Below, one piece after another: positions 59,425 through 64,000 of a DNA stretch of 64,000 nt. The DNA is from Mycolicibacterium fluoranthenivorans. GTDB lineage: Bacteria; Actinomycetota; Actinomycetes; Mycobacteriales; Mycobacteriaceae. The notes beneath the pieces were generated by a model. The model searched no databases. It was not told the origin of the DNA and saw nothing but the letters and a program-made list of their open reading frames with translations. Each line of letters opens with the position of its first letter. Position 1 is the first letter of the stretch. The stretch lies in the NCBI RefSeq assembly GCF_011758805.1, contig NZ_JAANOW010000004.1, positions 124,001 through 188,000 of the forward strand. Reading direction: 5' to 3'. The position numbers and the translations under genes were made by a program.

Positions 59425-61748
59425 TGAGCAAGCCAAAACCTGATGGCCCATATGCGGATCGGCTGCTTGGGAGTGACGGATGGCCAGAGGCAGACGAGGA
59501 CAAGTTGTATGGCGCTAGTGCCGACTGCACTCGCGCACTACAAAACTTAACGTTTCAATCTGCAAACCCGTGGGCTCAGCAACGCAGTGACACCTTCCAG
59601 GGGGGTACTTGGAGCGGCGGAGCTGCAAACTCGGCGAACGCCACTGCCGGTATCTGCTCAGATCACTATCGAGAGCAACAAGCCCATCTCGTGGCCGCGT
59701 CAACTTGGAACAGACACGTCGCTGGCATGGTCGCGCAAGCCAAAGAGACGATAACGGAGCACGTACATGAAGCTCAGCGACTGATACAAAAGATCGAATC
59801 TGATTCCGACGACCCAGATGCGCGAAAGACAGCTATAGACAACGTCATCAGCGTCTATCACGCACTAATTGTTACTGCAATTGCAGCTACCGCAGCGCAA
59901 GTTCCGACGGTTGAGTCCTGGAAGCCACCGCCAAGCGCACTCGAACAACTGCTCTCTCAAAAGCTGGGTCCCCCGCCGCCCGCAACGCAAGAAGCAACGG
60001 TGCCTGCAGACGCTCCCGCAGCCTGGTCGCCATCCACACGCGGAAATGCGCTACCTCCCGGAGACCGACTCGCTGCTACGGGAGGGCCCACAAGCCCCCA
60101 GCCGCCCGACAAACCTTCCGAACTAACCGCGCACGACCGCGCAGCCCGGCGGAGCGGCGGTTTAGCGGCGGGAGACAGTCCTGCCGTTGCAGTTCCGCCA
60201 TCGTCGCCAGGTGAGTCCTCGACACCACAACCTCCCGCAACGCGCAGCTCAACACTGCCAGTCGCCGACCAGCCTGCGCCGCCACTTCCTGCTGGGCCGA
60301 ATCCGGCGCCTGCAACATCGACACCCGCGAGAATCCCGCCGGTTAATGCAAACACCGGAATCGCGGGCCCGAATGGCGGCACGTCGGCCCCCTCCCTCGG
60401 CGGCGGCACTCCCGGCACCCCAGCCGGTTCCGGCGGATCCCCAACCTCACCCCTGTCCTCCACCAGCGGCACCGGAAGTCCCAGCGGCCCGACCACCCCT
60501 CAGACCGGCCAAGGCGCCCAAGGCCCGCAGGGCACCCAAGCGCCTAAGCCCGACTCACTGAGCGGCGCAACGGGTCCCAAGCCCACTGGCATGCAGGCAC
60601 CGGTCCAGCCGCCGTCTGCTCCGCTGGGCAACGCGACACCCGCCACCCCATTCTCCCCGCCCGCCGCGCCGATCGAGCAGACCGCCACCAGTTCGCCGAC
60701 GGCACCCGCCGCCACGCATCCCACTGTGCCCAGCGGCAATGTCGCGCCGCCGTCCGCGCCCTCGTCCGCACCGGCCTCGCCGACTCCTCCGATGCCACTA
60801 GGCGCACCGGCCACCCCGCCACCGGCCGCACCGGTACCACCCACAGCAGGACCCCCGGTCATTCCCGCAGCGACGTCCTCCGCCCAAGGCGGAGGTGCCG
60901 CAGCAGCTCCGATTCCGGTGTCCGCGGCCCGCGCCGAACGCGATCTGGTAGCCGCATCCGCAGCGGCCGGCGCGCTGAAGCGCAAGACCGGTGGAAGCGA
61001 CCCCTTGAGCGTGGCCCGCCGCATCGCCGCCGCCCTCAATGCACCAGATATGTCGCGCCCCAATGACATCGGCTTCTTCTGGCTGGTCGCTCTCACCGCC
61101 GACGATACGATCATCGTCGCCAACAGCTACGGCATCGCCTACATACCAGACGGTGTGAAACTGCCCGAGCAGGTCAAGATGGTCAGCGCCGACACCGCCA
61201 TCCCCGCTGCTGAACGTGCCCGCTGGGCTACCTATCCCGTTGCCGCACTGACGGCTTGGGCCCAAGCACACGAAACGACACTGCGCGCGGTGATCGGCAC
61301 CACGACCCACCTCGAAGGTATCGACCCCGGTGCGCACAAGATCCTTCTCGAGGACGACGACATCCCGCCGAGCGGAAAGATGACCGGTCGCGACCGACTG
61401 CAGATCGGCTTCCCCGACGCCGCAACCAAACTCGCTGCCGTCAAGGACCCGGATCTCATCGCCCAACTCCCACCCGCACAAGCAGACAGCGCACCTCCCG
61501 CCAACGAGACCTTCACGCTGTGGTTCGACGTGATGCAACCCCTGATGAGCGCGGCCGCTGGACGAGAGATCGCTCACCTCAACGCCTTTGCGCTCTATGC
61601 CGCACACTCAGCCGACCTCGCGCTCTATCGCGCCCACAACGCCGCCGAAACCGCCGACCAGCGGGCAGCCATCACCGACTGGCTCTACTGGCTCCATCAG
61701 TACGACCTGCTCACCGAAGCCCAGGCCGACGTCACAGCGAAGACGTAA
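59424..61748 (+). CDS. EspK-like type VII secretion-associated protein
   Basis: 774 residues. The N-terminal ~150 (DTFQGGTWSGGAANSANATA with a WxG-type motif, then EHVHEAQRLIQKI) look like an EspB/EspK-type helical hairpin. Residues ~170-510 are Pro/Ala/Ser/Thr low-complexity. The C-terminal ~240 match the EspK C-terminal domain as I remember it: GFFWLVALTADDTIIVANSYG, WATYPVAALTAWAQAHE, SGKMTGRDRLQI and YAAHSADLALYRAHNA. EspK (Rv3879c) is linked to EspB in ESX-1. ATG 59424 overlaps the upstream stop (TGATG). The first ~530 bp are also low in GC. Confidence 0.75.
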   Translation: MSKPKPDGPYADRLLGSDGWPEADEDKLYGASADCTRALQNLTFQSANPWAQQRSDTFQGGTWSGGAANSANATAGICSDHYREQQAHLVAASTWNRHVAGMVAQAKETITEHVHEAQRLIQKIESDSDDPDARKTAIDNVISVYHALIVTAIAATAAQVPTVESWKPPPSALEQLLSQKLGPPPPATQEATVPADAPAAWSPSTRGNALPPGDRLAATGGPTSPQPPDKPSELTAHDRAARRSGGLAAGDSPAVAVPPSSPGESSTPQPPATRSSTLPVADQPAPPLPAGPNPAPATSTPARIPPVNANTGIAGPNGGTSAPSLGGGTPGTPAGSGGSPTSPLSSTSGTGSPSGPTTPQTGQGAQGPQGTQAPKPDSLSGATGPKPTGMQAPVQPPSAPLGNATPATPFSPPAAPIEQTATSSPTAPAATHPTVPSGNVAPPSAPSSAPASPTPPMPLGAPATPPPAAPVPPTAGPPVIPAATSSAQGGGAAAAPIPVSAARAERDLVAASAAAGALKRKTGGSDPLSVARRIAAALNAPDMSRPNDIGFFWLVALTADDTIIVANSYGIAYIPDGVKLPEQVKMVSADTAIPAAERARWATYPVAALTAWAQAHETTLRAVIGTTTHLEGIDPGAHKILLEDDDIPPSGKMTGRDRLQIGFPDAATKLAAVKDPDLIAQLPPAQADSAPPANETFTLWFDVMQPLMSAAAGREIAHLNAFALYAAHSADLALYRAHNAAETADQRAAITDWLYWLHQYDLLTEAQADVTAKT
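61576..61748 (+). repeat. Direct repeat B1 (espK 3' end)
   Basis: Last 173 bp of the intact espK-like gene. A close copy lies at 63275-63446, one base shorter. It marks the right conserved end of the duplicated unit. Confidence 0.85.
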
Positions 61749-61793
61749 GGAACCGGGCCACCCAATCCACGTGTCCGATTACAGGAGCGTTCT

Positions 61794-62155
61794 GTGACCC
61801 AGCCTCCCCTACCACCCAGCGGTCCCTGGGGCCCTCCCGGCCCCGGTGGATACCGCGGCAATGCGCCAGGCCCGCAATGGAATCCCCAACAAGGATGGCC
61901 GCAGACACCACCGCCCGCACCCAAGCGCGGCATGGCGAAATGGATCATCGGCGCTGTAGCCCTGGTCGCGGTCATCGCGGTGACCGCCGTCGTCGCCGTG
62001 TCCTGCACAAAGAGCAGCGGCGGGTCTGACAAGCCAACCGCCGCGCCCACGACGAGCGGTGCACCGGCATCAGATTTCGCGAGTGCGAATGACACCGGGC
62101 CGGTGTCGGTGATCACCGAGGATCCGTCGTGTGCGCCGTGGATGCCGATTCTGAA
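61794..62155 (+). repeat. Direct repeat A2 (5' part of membrane-protein gene, copy 2)
   Basis: Second copy of repeat A1 (58306-58655). Identity falls abruptly after the GATCCGTCGTGTGCGCCGTG block shared by both. Confidence 0.85.
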
Positions 62156-62927
62156 CACGCTCGCAGACGCGGAAGCCAACGGATGGAAAGAGAGGGATCC
62201 GTCAATCCCGGCTACTGTCTGGAGTCAAGACGTTCGCACCCAATACCTTGCGGTCGCAGATGCAATGCGCAGCGCTGCAGAACAAACCGCACCCCTAATG
62301 AAGGTAACGACGCATCGCGTTATGCGCGAACTCTATGAGCAGTTCATTGCATATGCTGAGGCGTACGCGGATCATGTACCCGTATACACGGCGCCAGACA
62401 ATCAGCTAGCCCTAACTGCGGTAGGTGCAGCCGAGGTTCTTAGTCATATCTGCCAGGCCATTACGTACGGATCAGCCGCAGCGCGCGCGCCGCTGGTGGA
62501 ACCCGCACAACCTCCCACATCCGTTTCGCCGCTGGGCAATTCAAATAGGCCAGTGCGATTTTTGACGACCCCGAACTTGGTGTGTTCGGATCTCAGACAA
62601 GCGGTCGACGCGTTCAACGCAACACCCGAAGTAGCTGCATGGAAAGGGACAGATGCCAACATTCCCGCGAGCCAGTGGACACCCGAGCTTCGAGCTTCTG
62701 CCACAGCCCTAAAGCCCGTACTCGAGAGCTTTGCTGAAAAGTTGAACGAACTTGGTCGCCAAAGTTCTAACAGCGCACTTGAAGACTTCTCCACGCTCGC
62801 CGCCCAGTACATGCGCGCATACGTACTGAGCTTTCCGACGTTCACTAGACCAGATGAAAATCTCTACGACACATCCAGATTGACAGCGCCGATGATAGTC
62901 AGTGCTTGCGCCGCTGCTGGTGGTTAA
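61794..62927 (+). CDS. Pro-rich N-tail single-TM protein, copy 2
   Basis: 377 residues, paralogue of the gene at 58306. The N-terminal ~120 residues (GPWGPPGPGGY, TM helix, CTKSSGGSDKPTA, ITEDPSCAPWMP) are nearly identical; beyond residue ~125 the two are homologous but diverged (HRVMRELYEQ and ICQAITYGSAAARAPLV are retained). Start GTG 61794, with AGGAG upstream. It follows the espK-like gene by 45 bp and precedes the espK remnant by 2 bp. It looks intact. Confidence 0.75.
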   Translation: MTQPPLPPSGPWGPPGPGGYRGNAPGPQWNPQQGWPQTPPPAPKRGMAKWIIGAVALVAVIAVTAVVAVSCTKSSGGSDKPTAAPTTSGAPASDFASANDTGPVSVITEDPSCAPWMPILNTLADAEANGWKERDPSIPATVWSQDVRTQYLAVADAMRSAAEQTAPLMKVTTHRVMRELYEQFIAYAEAYADHVPVYTAPDNQLALTAVGAAEVLSHICQAITYGSAAARAPLVEPAQPPTSVSPLGNSNRPVRFLTTPNLVCSDLRQAVDAFNATPEVAAWKGTDANIPASQWTPELRASATALKPVLESFAEKLNELGRQSSNSALEDFSTLAAQYMRAYVLSFPTFTRPDENLYDTSRLTAPMIVSACAAAGG

Positions 62928-62929
62928 GC

Positions 62930-63446
62930 ATGGATATTGAAAAACCGACAGGCCCATACGCCAGCCGTCTCCTCGACCCCGATGGCTGGCCCAACTGCCA
63001 GCCAAGATGCACTGTATGGCAGCGGGACTGAATGCACTAACAAGCTCCAACAGCTGACAATCGGCGCAGCTAAACCCTGGGCTCACGAGAGTAGCGACAC
63101 GTTCACGGGCGGGACTTGGACCGGAGGTGCAGCGAATGCTGCCAGTGGCAAAGCAAAGGACTGCTCAGATCAGTTCATCAAGCAGCAAGACTATCTTGTC
63201 CGGCCGTGACTCAGTACAACCACGTAGCCAGGATGGTCACACTAGCAACAAACACAGTTATTGCCAGTGTTTATACCTCAACGCCTTTGCGCTCTACGCA
63301 CACACTCAGCCGACCTCGCGCTCCACCGCGCCCATAATGCCGCCGAAACCACGGACCAACAAGCAGCCAATGCCGAACGGCTCTACTTGCTACACCAGTA
63401 CGACCTACTCACCGAAGCCCAGGCTGACGTCACCGCGAAGGCGTAA
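62930..63446 (+). pseudogene. Decayed espK-like copy (frameshifts and large internal deletion)
   Basis: ATG 62930 opens a frame (PTGPYASRLLDPDGWP) parallel to the espK-like start. The homology then shifts frame near 62990 (ALYGSGTECTNKLQQ, GGTWTGGAANAASGKA) and again near 63200 (QYNHVARMV). From 63275 the DNA matches the 3' end of espK (61576-61748), with a 1-nt deletion near 63300. About 600 codons of the middle are missing. It is not expected to give an EspK protein. The stop codon at 63446 corresponds to that of the full copy, and the 3' end runs into the convergent ABC-F gene. Confidence 0.8.
63275..63446 (+). repeat. Direct repeat B2 (espK 3' end in the remnant)
   Basis: 172 bp matching 61576-61748 with one missing base (GCCGCACAC has become GCACACAC) plus scattered substitutions. 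The left boundary at 63275 is the internal deletion junction of the pseudogene. Confidence 0.85.
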
Positions 63447-64000
63447 GCGTCCCAGCTTCCAACACCAATCTCCGCTGCAGCGCGATATTGTCCAGGAACC
63501 GCCCGTCGTGGCTGACCACGACGAAAGCACCGCGGTAGGCGTTCAACGCGGACTCCAATTGCCCGACGCTGACCAGGTCGAGGTTGTTGGTCGGTTCATC
63601 GAGCAGCAGAAGCTGCGGCGCAGGTTCGGCGAACAGTACGCACGCCAGTGTTGCCCGCAATCGTTCGCCCCCGGACAGTACGCTCACCGGCAGATCCACC
63701 ATGTCACCGCGGAACAGGAACTGCGCCAAGAGATGACGCCGTCGCGTCACCGACATCGCCGGCGCAAAGGCCGTCAACGACTCCAAGACCGTCGACGACG
63801 GATCCAGCAGATCCAAGCGCTGCGACAAATAGGCGACCGGCACCTGGGCGCCCGCCACCACCAACCTCAGCAGCATCGATTTCCCCGATCCGTTCGGGCC
63901 CGTCAGCGCAATCCGCTCGGGACCACGGATATCCAACGACACCCCGTCAAAGACCGCAGATCGTAACCCGAACTCCGAGAACAGCACCCGACCGGCAGGC
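63430..64000 (-). CDS. ABC-F family ATPase, C-terminal nucleotide-binding domain (5' end outside window)
   Basis: About 189 residues visible; the frame is open to the right edge. One complete NBD: Walker A GPNGSGKS, signature LSGGERLRA, Walker B LLLLDEPTNNLD and H-switch VSHDGRFL. The short tail after the NBD indicates the second domain of a two-domain ABC-F protein, soluble and ribosome-associated; antibiotic-resistance or translation factor cannot be told apart. GTG 63987 is within the protein, not a certain start. Its 3' end overlaps the espK remnant by 17 bp. Confidence 0.85.
   Translation of the reverse strand, partial: PAGRVLFSEFGLRSAVFDGVSLDIRGPERIALTGPNGSGKSMLLRLVVAGAQVPVAYLSQRLDLLDPSSTVLESLTAFAPAMSVTRRRHLLAQFLFRGDMVDLPVSVLSGGERLRATLACVLFAEPAPQLLLLDEPTNNLDLVSVGQLESALNAYRGAFVVVSHDGRFLDNIALQRRLVLEAGTLTPSR

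Noticed and set aside
56468..63446. PE/PPE or WXG100 genes, or an ESX core, in the secretion-associated region
   Set aside because: No EccC ATPase, mycosin, PE, PPE or EsxA/B-like gene was found; only accessory Esp-type proteins.

Overview
The window is chromosomal DNA of a mycobacterium, most likely a rapid grower (Mycolicibacterium-type). The evidence is high GC with strong third-position bias, frequent GTG/TTG starts, many 4-nt ATGA/GTGA gene overlaps, and a gene order matching, in reverse, the Mycobacterium tuberculosis H37Rv segment from Rv1256c (cyp130) to Rv1205. Rv names are from memory of that map; no search was run.

Region 1 (1-9 kb): cyp130 fragment and its TetR, a siderophore-interacting flavoprotein behind a probable IdeR box, a membrane acyltransferase, a DEAD-box RNA helicase, lipoprotein LprE and a RecB-like nuclease/helicase. 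Region 2 (9-12 kb) is an insertion relative to M. tuberculosis: a 13E12-type HNH protein and a three-gene HTH / alpha-beta hydrolase / YqeY-like operon with an inverted repeat over its start. Region 3 (12-25 kb): two MFS exporters, an Rv1249c-like protein, kgd (2-oxoglutarate metabolism), a DUF732 protein, an SDR, malic enzyme with LpqZ, and CorA. Region 4 (25-34 kb): the trehalose importer LpqY-SugABC with a Sufu-like protein, then Rv1234 to Rv1231c homologues. Region 5 (34-45 kb): a transglycosylase, Mrp, TatB, HtrA, RseA and SigE (envelope stress), then a self-regulated TetR-ABC exporter operon. Region 6 (45-55 kb): a GAF-PAS-GGDEF protein next to glgC, divergent glgM, tag, gpgS-folP2, fadD6 and a LOG-family enzyme. 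Region 7 (55-63.5 kb) is accessory: two EspC-like type VII secretion proteins with YxxxD motifs, a proline-rich membrane protein and an EspK-like protein. The last two genes are tandemly duplicated, and the second espK copy is decayed. An ABC-F ATPase enters at the right edge.

The most interesting part is region 7. In each unit a lower-GC, diverged block spans the 3' half of the membrane-protein gene and the 5' part of the espK gene, flanked by strongly conserved ends. This looks like a recombining cassette that changes two probably interacting domains together. Other leads are several unassigned operators (20534-20554, 29730-29741, 11903-11935, 41028-41063) and a possible leader peptide ahead of the second EspC-like gene. 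No tRNA, rRNA, CRISPR array or intact insertion sequence was seen.
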